Source: Mesorhizobium sp. NZP2298
GTDB taxonomy: Bacteria > Pseudomonadota > Alphaproteobacteria > Rhizobiales > Rhizobiaceae
Reading direction: 5' to 3'
Length of the DNA stretch: 64,000 bases
Assembly (NCBI RefSeq): GCF_013170825.1
Contig: NZ_CP033365.1
Coordinates: 5,716,001 to 5,780,000, forward strand
Part shown: positions 1 to 8,799 of the stretch, piece by piece
Layout of the letters: each line of letters begins with the position of its first letter
Position numbering within the stretch: position 1 is the stretch's first letter
The notes under the pieces: generated by a model
What the model was told of the DNA's origin: nothing
Seen by the model: the letters and a program-made list of their open reading frames with translations, nothing else
Databases searched by the model: none
Position numbers and translations under genes: made by a program

Positions 1-1
1 C

Positions 2-589
2 AGCCATGATCTGGCGCAAGCGTGGCTGATGCCCCGCTTCGGCCTGATCACTTCGCTTGTCGCCGATGGCCGCGTGCTGCTGCAGACATCCAACGACTAC
101 AGGGATTTCGACCAGCCTGAAGTGGCACTGTCGATCCGCTTCGGCGAACCCGAACAATGGCCTGATCTTGTTGCGGAAAAGCTGTTCGACGGAGAATGGT
201 ATCCTGTCTGCGCGCCCGCTTTCCTGGCCCGGCATCCGGCGCTTGCGACGGAAGAGCCGGAGACTTTCCTTGACGTGCCGCTGCTGCATCAGGCGACGCC
301 GCCCAGGGCGATCGACAGCTGGCAATCGTGGATCGGAACCGACCGCAAGCTCGAAGGGCCCAGGTTCACGAGCTATATGTCGATGATACACGAGACCATC
401 GCCGGGCGCGGCGCGGCACTGGCCTGGGCCGGCTTCGCCGACGAGCAGCTTCGCCGCGGCCAACTCATCCGTTTGACCAAGGCCTCGCGTCGCCACGCCG
501 GCTCCTTCCACATCGTGATGCGGAAGAATGCCGGTCCGCTGGTCAGGTCGGTGGCGCAGGCGCTGCTTGGCAGCGTCGGCACCACCTGA
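2..589 (+). CDS. LysR-family transcriptional regulator, 3' part only
   Basis: The open frame enters from the left edge of the window, so the N-terminal helix-turn-helix is outside and only about 195 C-terminal residues are visible. The sequence reads as a LysR substrate-binding domain of the GcvA type: it opens with WLMPRFGLI, has the typical ADIAxR-like region as VALSIRFGE, then LVAEKLFDGEWYPVCAPAFL, and ends with a Q/AxAL helix. It ends four bases before the stop of the converging FAD oxidoreductase gene. It may control the neighbouring peptide and oxidoreductase genes, but its target is not visible. The family is clear; effector and targets are unknown. Confidence 0.88.
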   Translation, partial: SHDLAQAWLMPRFGLITSLVADGRVLLQTSNDYRDFDQPEVALSIRFGEPEQWPDLVAEKLFDGEWYPVCAPAFLARHPALATEEPETFLDVPLLHQATPPRAIDSWQSWIGTDRKLEGPRFTSYMSMIHETIAGRGAALAWAGFADEQLRRGQLIRLTKASRRHAGSFHIVMRKNAGPLVRSVAQALLGSVGTT

Positions 590-593
590 GGGA

Positions 594-1865
594 TCAGGCT
601 TCGCGGCCAAACCTTGAGGCGTCGTGGCGCGCGCCCCAGGCCGGCATGGCGGCCTCGACCTCGGCTTCCGACTTGAAGGCATCGGAGGCGTAACGGTCGA
701 CACGGAAGCGTCCGGGCGACACGAACGGGGTCTGGCCGAGGGCGAGTTCGCAGGCGAGCCGGCCAAGGCCCGGGCCATGGGTGACGCCGCTCTCATTGTC
801 GCCGCCGGCGATCACGACATTGTCGCTGCCGGGGACCTTGCCGACCACGAGGCTGTTGTCGGGTGTGTAGCACGGCACGCCTTGCGCCCAACTCGCGATC
901 TTCGAACCGCGCAGCGGCGGGAAGATCGTCTGCAATTCCGCAAGCTCTTGTTCGGACGTCGCCTGCATCAGTTCCAGATTGTGCGGCTGACCGGGTTCGA
1001 TGTCGCTGTCGGCCGTTTTGTAGAGAGGTTGATAGTGCCGGCCGGTGCCCCACATGACGGCGCCGAATGTTTCGCGCAGCCACAGCCGCAACTCGCGACA
1101 CTGGACTGTCGGGATGGTCGACGGCAACCCCCTGTTGTCTGTGACGATGCGCGTCGCGACGACCCGCAGCAGCGGCAGCTGCCAGCCAAGTCCCGCGATC
1201 ACCTGGTTGTTCCAGGCGCCGGCGGCAACGATCGCGCCATCGGCCTCAATGCTGCCCTGATCGGTTTCGATCGTTACCCGGTCGCCCGCATCCTGGATGG
1301 CGGTGACGCGCGTCCCGTTGCGGAAGACGCCGCCAAGCTCGCCGATCTGGCCGGTGAGCACCTTCATCGCCAGGGTAGTATCCATCTGGATGCCGTGCGG
1401 GTTGTAAGCCGCCGAATGGACGCGCGCCGGATCGACCAGGCCCTGCATCTTCTGGCCGATCTGCACGGCGTTCAGATCCTGCATTTCCGGCGGCGCGTAG
1501 GGAGAGTCCAGCACCGGACGCACGAAGCGCTCGCGTCCATCCTCGGTCAGCGCCATGATCAAGGTGCCGTTCGGCCGGTAGCCGATCTCGACGCCGACCT
1601 CGTGCAGCCGGCGATAGAAATCGAGCCCGTACTGCTGAAGCTGAAAACCCTCCTCGCCGAGCGGGATCATGCCCGCGGACCAGTGGGAGACGAAACCCGC
1701 ACCGGCGCCGGTAGTCGCCGCGCCCGGCTGACCCGCATCGATGATGGTCACCTGGCGCACGCCGGACCGCAGCAGATGCACGGCCGCGCTGCAGCCGATG
1801 ATGCCACCGCCGATCACGGCGATATGTCGGTTGCTGCCTCCGGTGTGGTTGCCGTTTGTGCTCAT
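594..1865 (-). CDS. FAD-dependent oxidoreductase (DAO / glycine oxidase-like)
   Basis: A 423-residue flavoprotein of the D-amino-acid oxidase fold. The dinucleotide-binding motif IAVIGGGIIGCSAAVHLL lies at about residues 15-32, followed by the acidic end of beta-2 (TIIDAGQPG). The C-terminal part carries the usual second FAD contact (VVIAGGDNESGVTHGPGLG). Proteins of this family oxidise amines such as D-amino acids, glycine, sarcosine or proline to imines; the substrate cannot be told from sequence. The start is set at ATG 1865, which overlaps the stop of the upstream S9 peptidase gene by four bases, so the two are translationally coupled. A longer in-frame extension exists but would run well into the peptidase gene. 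Coupling with a peptidase suggests oxidation of a released amino acid (inference). Confidence 0.88.
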   Translation of the reverse strand: MSTNGNHTGGSNRHIAVIGGGIIGCSAAVHLLRSGVRQVTIIDAGQPGAATTGAGAGFVSHWSAGMIPLGEEGFQLQQYGLDFYRRLHEVGVEIGYRPNGTLIMALTEDGRERFVRPVLDSPYAPPEMQDLNAVQIGQKMQGLVDPARVHSAAYNPHGIQMDTTLAMKVLTGQIGELGGVFRNGTRVTAIQDAGDRVTIETDQGSIEADGAIVAAGAWNNQVIAGLGWQLPLLRVVATRIVTDNRGLPSTIPTVQCRELRLWLRETFGAVMWGTGRHYQPLYKTADSDIEPGQPHNLELMQATSEQELAELQTIFPPLRGSKIASWAQGVPCYTPDNSLVVGKVPGSDNVVIAGGDNESGVTHGPGLGRLACELALGQTPFVSPGRFRVDRYASDAFKSEAEVEAAMPAWGARHDASRFGREA

Positions 1866-3865
1866 CTCTTCTGTTCTCCCTTCACTGATGGCGCGGTCCC
1901 GCAGGCAGGGCCGATATGTCTTTCCAGCCACCACAGGATGCGCGCGGCGCTGTCGATATATTCGGGGTAACCGCGCAGGCTGTGCCCAGCCTTCGGATAG
2001 ATGACGAGAGCGCTCGGCGCTCCGGATCTCAGGGCCGCGAAATGGCATTCCTCGGCCTGTCCCGGCGGCGTGCTCTTGTCGATGGCGCCGGCCATGATCA
2101 GCGACGGCACGATTTTCTTCTGCTTGTGGAAGGCGGGGCTGCGCGAAAAATACTCGCCGCCGGATTGCCACGGCGACGTCGTCAGCATGATCTCGTCAAA
2201 TTCAGGGATTTGCGACGTGCGGTGCTGGCTATACCAGTCGCCAACCGGAGAGATCGGCACCGCCGCGGCGAAGCGGTCGCTCTGCGAGGGCAGCCAGGCT
2301 GACATGAAGCCGCCATAGCTGGTGCCGGTTACGGCGACGCGCGTGGCATCGACCAGCCCGCGCGCTACCAGCGCGTCGACCCCGCTGATGATGTCCCGCG
2401 CGTCGGCGCCGCCCATGTCGCCCTTGACGGCACGGGCAAAGTCGTCGCCGCGCCCGGTGCTGCCACGCGGGTTCGGGAACAGGATCGTCCAGCCACGGCT
2501 GACAAGAATGGCGCCGGCGCGGGAACGGCCAAGCCAGCGGTTGCGGTGCGCCGAAACCGGCCCGCCATGAACGTCCACCAGGAGCGGCGTCGGGGTCGTC
2601 GCGCCAGACGGCCGCACCAACCAGCCCTGGATCGTCAGCCCGTCCGGCGCACTCCACTCGAAAGGTTCGACCGCGCCGCAGGCGGCCATCGTCTTGGCAG
2701 CACCGGGCGCGGCCAGCGAGGCCAGTTCAACAATGGAGCCATCCATCTCTTCGGCCAGGAACGGCGCGCGCGACCAGGATTCGGCGATGAACAGCGAGCC
2801 CCTGTCCCCGATCGGGTAAGACGCGGGCACCCACTCGCCATGGGTGAGTTCGCGCGACGCCCAATGATGCGTCGCGATCGCACGGTCGAGCGAGAAATCG
2901 CCGCTCACGGTTTCTGGGCCGCCAGCACCAGCAAAATGGATGACCGTTGCCGAACGCCATTCGACCGATGTCACATCGATGCCCGGCGTGTCGGCAATTA
3001 CAACCGCGCCGGTTTTCAGATCAAGGATGGAAAGCAGGCCCGCGACCAGCCCGCGATCGCTGCAGAATGCCTGGACGAAGGCGACCTTGTCTCCGCCCGG
3101 ACCGCCCCTGACGCAGCCGATCTGGTCCTTTGGCGTATGGATCGTCCGCGCGGAGCCCGAGCCGGCGTCGACCAGCGCCAGGTGCGCCCTATACCAGCTG
3201 CCCTCGCTGTGATCGTCGCTGACCAGGGCGGCAATGCTGTTATTGCCGAACCAGCTCGCTTCCCAGACATTCAGCGGCGAGGCGGTGAGCGGGCGGGCGG
3301 CACCTTCGAGATCCCAGATCCATATGCGGCGCCAAAGGTCCTCGCCCTCGCCCAGCCGAACCTCGGGCAGCCAGGCGACGGCTTCCGCCTGTTGTTTCTG
3401 GGCATAGCCGCCGTGGATACCGGCAAGGTCGGCCGCGGTTCCGGCAACCACCAGAAGAAGTTTCTTGCCATCCGGCGACCAGTCAAGCTGTTCGATGCGC
3501 CCTTGCAGGGCGGCACTCACGACAACGGCACTGTCGGACCATATCTCGATCAGGTCCGTCGCGGGACCGTCACCCTGGCAGGCGAATGCGAGCCGCGACC
3601 CGTCAGGCGACAAACGGATCTGCCGCGCTTCCTTTTCGCTCAGCCGTTTGAGCGGACCGCCACCGCGTGCGACCTGGTAGAGCCTGCTCGCGGGTCCATC
3701 CTCGATCGTTCCCTCGAAACTGTGGCCGATGAAATGGAGTTGTCCCGCGCCATGATGGCCGCACAGCGAGCGGCCGCCGAAGACGTGGCCGGGGGCGCCC
3801 AGAAGATCGCTGTAGAAGCCGTGGACGGCTTCGAATTCCACCGAGGAGCGAAAATCCCGTTGCAT
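1862..3865 (-). CDS. S9 family serine peptidase (prolyl oligopeptidase / acylaminoacyl peptidase type)
   Basis: A 667-residue protein with an N-terminal beta-propeller-like half (repeats such as SPDGSRLAFA and SPDGKKLLLV) and a C-terminal alpha/beta-hydrolase half beginning near residue 400. The catalytic triad can be read as Ser in TGTSYGGFMSAW (about residue 516), Asp in AGAIDKSTPPGQ (about 596) and His in PKAGHSLRGYPEY (about 628). There is no signal peptide, so it is probably cytoplasmic and cleaves short imported peptides. It is the first gene of a two-gene operon with the FAD oxidoreductase and diverges from the M19 dipeptidase across a 220-base region. The family is sure; the specificity (prolyl, acyl-aminoacyl or D-residue) is not. 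Confidence 0.92.
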   Translation of the reverse strand: MQRDFRSSVEFEAVHGFYSDLLGAPGHVFGGRSLCGHHGAGQLHFIGHSFEGTIEDGPASRLYQVARGGGPLKRLSEKEARQIRLSPDGSRLAFACQGDGPATDLIEIWSDSAVVVSAALQGRIEQLDWSPDGKKLLLVVAGTAADLAGIHGGYAQKQQAEAVAWLPEVRLGEGEDLWRRIWIWDLEGAARPLTASPLNVWEASWFGNNSIAALVSDDHSEGSWYRAHLALVDAGSGSARTIHTPKDQIGCVRGGPGGDKVAFVQAFCSDRGLVAGLLSILDLKTGAVVIADTPGIDVTSVEWRSATVIHFAGAGGPETVSGDFSLDRAIATHHWASRELTHGEWVPASYPIGDRGSLFIAESWSRAPFLAEEMDGSIVELASLAAPGAAKTMAACGAVEPFEWSAPDGLTIQGWLVRPSGATTPTPLLVDVHGGPVSAHRNRWLGRSRAGAILVSRGWTILFPNPRGSTGRGDDFARAVKGDMGGADARDIISGVDALVARGLVDATRVAVTGTSYGGFMSAWLPSQSDRFAAAVPISPVGDWYSQHRTSQIPEFDEIMLTTSPWQSGGEYFSRSPAFHKQKKIVPSLIMAGAIDKSTPPGQAEECHFAALRSGAPSALVIYPKAGHSLRGYPEYIDSAARILWWLERHIGPACGTAPSVKGEQKR

Positions 3866-3964
3866 CGGATACCCTCATAATCATGCGTTGCGGACACCAC
3901 CGCGCGGAGCCGCGCCGCCCTGTCCTGATGGCAACGACGGCGACCATACAGGCTCAATCGGAGC

Positions 3965-3983
3965 TGTCTAGACACATGTGTCT
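3965..3983. promoter_or_regulatory. candidate operator: three TGTCT/AGACA half-sites
   Basis: In the divergent region between the S9 peptidase and dipeptidase genes, TGTCT (3965-3969) abuts AGACA (3970-3974), and a further TGTCT lies at 3979-3983. The second and third form the dyad AGACA-N4-TGTCT, perfectly palindromic as AGACACATGTGTCT. The same AGACA-N4-TGTCT arrangement recurs upstream of the peptide-binding-protein gene at 5265-5278, which points to a common regulator. No protein has been linked to it here. Confidence 0.5.
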
Positions 3984-4085
3984 GTGGCCTGATAGTTGAT
4001 GGGCACTGCATCTGGATCATGCGACCGGAACGCTGATTGATCCGGCATTCCGAGATTTTGGTACTGCCGAGAGAGCGAGGAAAAA

Positions 4086-5078
4086 GTGACCGTTTCGAAT
4101 GCCGCCCGGGCAATTTTTGACAGTGAAATCATTTGGGACGCGCATTCCGGCTTCATGCCGGATCCGGCGGCGGACCTGAACAATCTGCAGATCTGGCGCG
4201 ATGCCGGCATCGACTATCTGTCGATCGACGTCGGCTTCGATCTGTTGCCCTGGGAGCAGACTGTCAGGACGCTGGCGAATTTCCGCCACTGGATCCTTTC
4301 CAATTCCAAGCACTACACTCTGGTCTCCTCGGTCACGGAAATCCGCAAGGCCAAGGCCGAGGGCAAACTCGCGATCACCTTCGACATAGAGGGCATGAAC
4401 GCGCTCGACGGCCGCATCGAGATGGTGGAGTTCTATCACCAGCTCGGCGTGCGCCAGATCCTGTTTGCGTACAACAGGAACAATCTGGCCGGCGGCGGTT
4501 GCCACGATGTCGAGACCAGCCTGACAGCGTTCGGCCGCGAGGTCATCGACGAGATGAACCGTCTCGGCATGTTTGTCGACGTCACGCATACCGGCTACCG
4601 CACTTCAATGGAGGTCATGGAGTATTCCAACCGGCCGGTCATCTTCTCGCACTCCAACCCCAAGGCGCTTTGCGGCCACGGCCGCAACATCACCGACGAT
4701 CAGATCAAGGCCTGCGCGCGCACCGGCGGCATTGTCGCGATTGTCGGGCTCAATCGTTTCCTCGGCGAAGGCCGGACGGATTCGGAGAGGCTGGCCGACC
4801 ACATCGAATATCTCGTCGATCTGATCGGCCCGCGCCATGTCGGCATCGGGCTGGACTACGCTTTCCCGGTCGACGTCAAGGGCATCGACCGCATCATCTC
4901 CGACAACCCGCAATTCTGGCCCAAGAGCGAATATCCGGAAGGCGCTACGACCTACTCGGCCCCTGGCCAGATGCGCGAACTGGCCGAAGTCCTGCTGCGT
5001 CGTGGCCAATCGGAGCAGGCAGTGCGCGACGTCATGGGCGGCAATTTCATGCGGCTGGCGACCGAGATCTGGAAGTAG
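4086..5078 (+). CDS. M19 (renal/membrane) dipeptidase family protein
   Basis: A 330-residue protein starting at GTG 4086, preceded by AGCGAGG about six bases upstream. Features of the binuclear zinc M19 fold are visible: the bridging Glu in TFDIEGMNAL, His in DVTHTGYR, His in IFSHSNPKALCGHGRNITDD and Asp in HVGIGLDY. The first metal motif is altered: the usual HxD of DGHND is DAHSG here (His20, then Gly22), so one zinc ligand is missing. Members hydrolyse dipeptides, including those with a C-terminal D-residue, and some act on other amides. Its place just before a peptide ABC importer, with a shared upstream dyad, supports a role in using imported dipeptides. Family assignment is firm; activity is less certain because of the changed ligand. 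Confidence 0.88.
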   Translation: MTVSNAARAIFDSEIIWDAHSGFMPDPAADLNNLQIWRDAGIDYLSIDVGFDLLPWEQTVRTLANFRHWILSNSKHYTLVSSVTEIRKAKAEGKLAITFDIEGMNALDGRIEMVEFYHQLGVRQILFAYNRNNLAGGGCHDVETSLTAFGREVIDEMNRLGMFVDVTHTGYRTSMEVMEYSNRPVIFSHSNPKALCGHGRNITDDQIKACARTGGIVAIVGLNRFLGEGRTDSERLADHIEYLVDLIGPRHVGIGLDYAFPVDVKGIDRIISDNPQFWPKSEYPEGATTYSAPGQMRELAEVLLRRGQSEQAVRDVMGGNFMRLATEIWK

Positions 5079-5263
5079 TCGAGAACGCGGGCCGCGCTTC
5101 AGCTTTTGATCCAGCTTCCGCCGACCGGCGGGCCAGCTCGCCCGGAGGGCGGGTCGATCGCATTTCGACCCCCGCCGGAGTGCCGGCAGGGGCGGATCGG
5201 ATATCGGGATTTTGCGCAAGACCGGCCATATCCAAGATTCGAACATGCCAGCAAAATTTTCGC

Positions 5264-5279
5264 TAGACATACATGTCTA
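5264..5279. promoter_or_regulatory. candidate operator TAGACA-N4-TGTCTA
   Basis: The dyad TAGACATACATGTCTA lies about 93 bases before the start of the peptide-binding-protein gene. It matches the arrangement AGACA-N4-TGTCT seen at 3970-3983 before the dipeptidase gene. The rest of the 293-base gap (5079-5371) holds a GC-rich stretch to about 5210 and a more AT-rich putative promoter segment; no further gene is seen there. Confidence 0.5.
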
Positions 5280-5371
5280 TCCCTAGCAGTTTTAGCCGAC
5301 CGATAAATTCGGCGCGGTTCAAAAAAGCCAGCAGATCAAGCACGACAATTAAAACAGCAGAGGGGTAGAGC

Positions 5372-6931
5372 ATGTCCATTTTTACCGACACCAGGGTTTC
5401 GCGACGCAGCCTGCTGGCTGGAGCCGGAGCCTTTGGTCTTGCCTCGATGGTCAATCCGAAAATCTCCTGGTCGGCCGATGGCCCGATCCTGAAGGTGCGC
5501 TCATACTCCGACATCCAGACGCTCGACCCCTGCTTCCGGCTGGCCGCGCCCGAAGGCGATATCACCAGCGTCATTTTCGCCGGGCTCGTCGTCACCACGC
5601 CTGGCGAGAGCTGGGGCTGGCGGCCGATGGCGGCCGAGACGATCACGCAGCTCGACCCGCTGACGGTCGCCTTCAAACTGCGCGACAATATCGGCTTCAC
5701 CGACGGCTATGGCCAGATGACCGCGGAAGACGTCAAATTCTCGATCGAGCGCATCGCCGACCCGGCCAACAAGAGCCCCTATTCAGGCGACTGGGCGACG
5801 CTCAAGGAAGTCGAGGTCAAGGACAAGCTCTCTGGCATCATCCATCTCAAGCAGGCATTCGCGCCGCTGTGGACATCCACCTTGCCGACGCCGTCCGGGA
5901 CCATCCTGTCCAAGAAAGCCATCACCGAACTCGGCGGCAAGTTGGGCGTCAAGCCGGTTGCGCAGTCGGGCCCCTACATACTGAAGGAATGGCTGCCCAA
6001 GCAGCGCACGGTGCTGGTGCGCAACCCTGACTGGAAGTACGAGCCGGGCGGCTTTGCCGAGATCCACATCCATCCGATCGAGGACGAGAAGACAGGCGAA
6101 CTCGGCTACGAGGCCGGCGATCTCGACTACACCTGGACCGCGGTCTCCTCGATCTCGCGGCTGAAACAGACGCCGCCGCCGAAGACCAAGGTCGTCGAGA
6201 AGCCGTCGCTGGCCTTCGTCTGGCTGGGCATGAACCAGGATGTCGCGCCGTTCAACAATCCGAACATGCGCCGCGCGGTGCAATATGCCGTGGACCGCAA
6301 GGCGGTCGTCGATGCGGCCTATTTCGGCGCGGCCGCCACCGCAACCGGCATCATCGCGCCCGGCCTGCCCGGCCACCGCGAGAAGAACCTCTTCGACTAC
6401 GATCCGGACCGCGCCCGCGACATGATCGCCAAGGAGGGGCTCGCCGGCACCACGATCACGCTCGACATCCTCAACAAGACCGAGCGCCTGACCGCCGCTC
6501 AGGTCGTGCAGTCGAACCTGCAGGATGTCGGCCTCAACGTCGAGATCAAGCAGAACGACAGCGGCACCTTCTGGACGCTCGGCGCCAAGGAAGGCGACTA
6601 CTGGAAGAAGCTGCAGATGATCATCAGCCGCTTCTCCATGCAGCCGGATCCAAGCTGGGCCACCGCGTGGTTCACACGCGACCAGATCGGCGTCTGGAAC
6701 TGGGAGCGTTTCTCCAGCGAGGAATTCGACAAGCTCAATGCCGAGGGCATGGTCGAACTCGATCCGGCCAAGCGCGATGTCATCTACAAGAAGCTGCAGG
6801 ACCTGATGGAGGAAAACGGCAACTACGTCTTCCTCACCCACGAAGTCACCGGCGTCATGTATCGCGACTCGGTCGTGGCCGGCCTGAAGCCGAACGGTGA
6901 ACCAGTGTTCACCGATTTCAAACCGGCATGA
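5372..6931 (+). CDS. peptide-type ABC transporter substrate-binding protein (SBP family 5)
   Basis: A 519-residue periplasmic binding protein of the DppA/OppA class. The N-terminus carries a twin-arginine export signal (VSRRSLLAGAGAFGLASM), so export is probably by Tat. Family 5 features follow: SDIQTLDP near the mature start, KLRDNIGFTDG, TAEDVKFSIER and NPNMRRAVQYAVDRKA. The length is normal for the family. It is the first gene of a five-gene ABC operon with two permeases and two ATPases, followed by a CocE/NonD hydrolase. A hairpin lies nine bases after its stop. The likely ligands are di- or oligopeptides, given the peptidases on both sides, but family 5 proteins also bind other solutes. 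Confidence 0.93.
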   Translation: MSIFTDTRVSRRSLLAGAGAFGLASMVNPKISWSADGPILKVRSYSDIQTLDPCFRLAAPEGDITSVIFAGLVVTTPGESWGWRPMAAETITQLDPLTVAFKLRDNIGFTDGYGQMTAEDVKFSIERIADPANKSPYSGDWATLKEVEVKDKLSGIIHLKQAFAPLWTSTLPTPSGTILSKKAITELGGKLGVKPVAQSGPYILKEWLPKQRTVLVRNPDWKYEPGGFAEIHIHPIEDEKTGELGYEAGDLDYTWTAVSSISRLKQTPPPKTKVVEKPSLAFVWLGMNQDVAPFNNPNMRRAVQYAVDRKAVVDAAYFGAAATATGIIAPGLPGHREKNLFDYDPDRARDMIAKEGLAGTTITLDILNKTERLTAAQVVQSNLQDVGLNVEIKQNDSGTFWTLGAKEGDYWKKLQMIISRFSMQPDPSWATAWFTRDQIGVWNWERFSSEEFDKLNAEGMVELDPAKRDVIYKKLQDLMEENGNYVFLTHEVTGVMYRDSVVAGLKPNGEPVFTDFKPA

Positions 6932-6940
6932 CATCGACCC

Positions 6941-6958
6941 GCGGGGGGCTGCCCCCGC
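6941..6958 (+). promoter_or_regulatory. GC-rich hairpin between binding-protein and permease genes
   Basis: GCGGGGG (6941-6947), a four-base loop and CCCCCGC (6952-6958) form a seven-pair stem nine bases after the binding-protein stop. No T-run follows, so it is not a classic terminator. It may protect the 3' end of the binding-protein message or dampen read-through, as intercistronic hairpins do in other ABC operons (inference). Confidence 0.5.
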
Positions 6959-6983
6959 CGGAGACGTTCCGACGGGTAATGAC

Positions 6984-7931
6984 ATGATCCGCTACGCCCT
7001 CAAGCGCCTGTGGCTGGGCGCCATCATCATCAGCTTCGCGCTGATGATGATGTTCGCCATGGTTTACCTCATCCCCGGCGACCCGGCCTCGGTCGCGCTG
7101 GGACCACGCGCGACGCCGGAGATGAAGGAGGCGTTGCGCGAGCGCATGGGCCTGGATCAGCCCGTCTGGCGGCAATTCGCGAACTTCTATGGATCAGCCT
7201 TGCATGGCGATCTCGGCACGGAAGTCTTGTCCGACCGGCCGGTGCTCAACGTGGTGATGGAGCAACTGCCGTTCACGCTGGCGCTCATCATCGGCGGCAT
7301 CACCTGGTCGGTGGCGCTCGGCATTCCGCTCGGCTGCATCGCGGCGGTGCGGCGCGGCGGCTTCGTCGACCAAGTGATCGGCGTATTGTCGGTGGCGATG
7401 ATAGCGGTGCCGTCCTTCGTCGTCGCCATCTATTCGCTACTGGTCTTTGCCGTTGCCCTGCAATGGCTGCCGGCAATCGGTGCCGGCGACCCCGGAAACC
7501 TCGCCAGCCAGCTTCAGCATCTCATCCTGCCGTCATTGGCGGTCGGGCTTGGCTGGATCGGCTATATCTCGCGCATGGTGCGCGCCTCGATGCTGGAGAC
7601 GCTCGAGGCCAGCCATATCCGCACGGCGCGCGCCTTCGGCCTGCCGGAACACCGCATCATCTACACCTACGCGCTGCGCATCGCCGTGCTGCCGACCATC
7701 ACCCTGCTCGGCGTCGGCATCGGCCACATGCTTTCGTCTTCGGTCTTCGCCGAAATCGTCTTTGCCCGCCCTGGCATCGGCAAGCTGGTCTATGAAGCGA
7801 TTTCGGTGCGCAACTACCCCATCGTCTCCGGAGCCGTGCTGGTCACCACGGTCTTCTTCGTCCTGGTCAACGTAGTGGCAGACATACTGGTCGGCCTATT
7901 GGATCCCCGTGTCAGATCAAGTTTCAACTGA
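6984..7931 (+). CDS. ABC transporter permease, DppB/OppB type
   Basis: A 315-residue integral membrane protein. The start ATG 6984 (MIRYALKRLWLGAII) gives the usual DppB N-terminus with one membrane helix directly after it; longer frames begin inside the preceding gene. Family features: LIPGDPA after the first helix, RERMGLDQPVW, and the ATPase-contact loop with RTARAFGLPEHRIIYTYAL. It would form the inner-membrane channel with the next gene product. Its last 23 bases overlap the next gene, which implies tight translational coupling. Confidence 0.92.
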   Translation: MIRYALKRLWLGAIIISFALMMMFAMVYLIPGDPASVALGPRATPEMKEALRERMGLDQPVWRQFANFYGSALHGDLGTEVLSDRPVLNVVMEQLPFTLALIIGGITWSVALGIPLGCIAAVRRGGFVDQVIGVLSVAMIAVPSFVVAIYSLLVFAVALQWLPAIGAGDPGNLASQLQHLILPSLAVGLGWIGYISRMVRASMLETLEASHIRTARAFGLPEHRIIYTYALRIAVLPTITLLGVGIGHMLSSSVFAEIVFARPGIGKLVYEAISVRNYPIVSGAVLVTTVFFVLVNVVADILVGLLDPRVRSSFN

Positions 7932-8799
7932 GCTGTCCTTTCGCGGCAGCCGCCTCGGCGGCGTGTGGCGCACCGTGCGCCGCATCATGCGCGAGCCGCT
8001 CGGCGCCATCGGCCTGACGCTGGTGGCGGTGGTGGTGCTTTCGGCTGTGTTCGCCGGTGTCCTGACCAGCTATACGCCGAGCAAGATTTCGCCGGCCGAG
8101 CGCTTCGCCTCGCCCAGCCTTATGCACTTGCTCGGCACCGACCATCTCGGCCGCGATCTCTTCACCCGGGTTCTCTACGGCGGACGCGTCGCGCTGATGA
8201 TCGCGCTGGGTTCAACCCTGGTGTCGCTGATTGTCGGCGTGGTGCTGGGCCTGATCGCCGGCTATGGCCCGCGATGGCTAGACAATGTGCTGCTGCTTAT
8301 CTTCGATGCGGTGAAGAGTTTCCCGACCGTCATGCTGGCGCTGACGCTGGTCACCCTGTTCGGCCCTTCGCTCTACGCGGTGGTGCTGGTGGTGATGCTG
8401 GTCAACGTACCGGGCTATGCGCGCATCATCCGCACCCAGACGCTGGTGCTCAAATCCGCCGAACATGTCATGGCGGCCCGCTCGATGGGCGCAAGCGCCA
8501 GCCGCATCCTGCGCGTCCATATCCTGCCCAACATCATTGGCCCAATCCTGATCCTGGTGTCGATGGACATCCCCGTGGTGGTGGCGATCGAGGCCGGCAT
8601 GAGCTTCCTCGGGCTTGGCGTGCGGCCGCCGACACCGAGTTGGGGCGCAATCCTCAATGACGGCTTCGCCAACATCCGTGATTCCTACTGGATCGTGATC
8701 GCCGGCGGCCTGCCGATCGTGCTGACCACACTCGGCTTCACCTTCTTTGGCGAGACCTTGCGCGATCTCTTTGATCCCCGGCTGAAGGGACGGTCATGA
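7909..8799 (+). CDS. ABC transporter permease, DppC/OppC type
   Basis: A 296-residue permease starting at GTG 7909 inside the end of the dppB-like gene. It has the N-terminal RRIMREPLGAIGLTL segment of the OppC_N domain, the conserved LLGTDHLGRDLFTRVLYGGR block and the ATPase-contact loop AARSMGASASRILRVHILPN, then the EAGMSFLGLGVRPPTPSWG motif typical of DppC/OppC. It pairs with the DppB-like subunit. Its stop overlaps the start of the first ATPase gene as ATGA. Confidence 0.93.
   Translation: MSDQVSTELSFRGSRLGGVWRTVRRIMREPLGAIGLTLVAVVVLSAVFAGVLTSYTPSKISPAERFASPSLMHLLGTDHLGRDLFTRVLYGGRVALMIALGSTLVSLIVGVVLGLIAGYGPRWLDNVLLLIFDAVKSFPTVMLALTLVTLFGPSLYAVVLVVMLVNVPGYARIIRTQTLVLKSAEHVMAARSMGASASRILRVHILPNIIGPILILVSMDIPVVVAIEAGMSFLGLGVRPPTPSWGAILNDGFANIRDSYWIVIAGGLPIVLTTLGFTFFGETLRDLFDPRLKGRS

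Noticed and set aside
624-1970. A 448-codon plus-strand frame over the FAD oxidoreductase
   Set aside because: The minus strand encodes a clear FAD-binding protein; the plus frame shows no family features.
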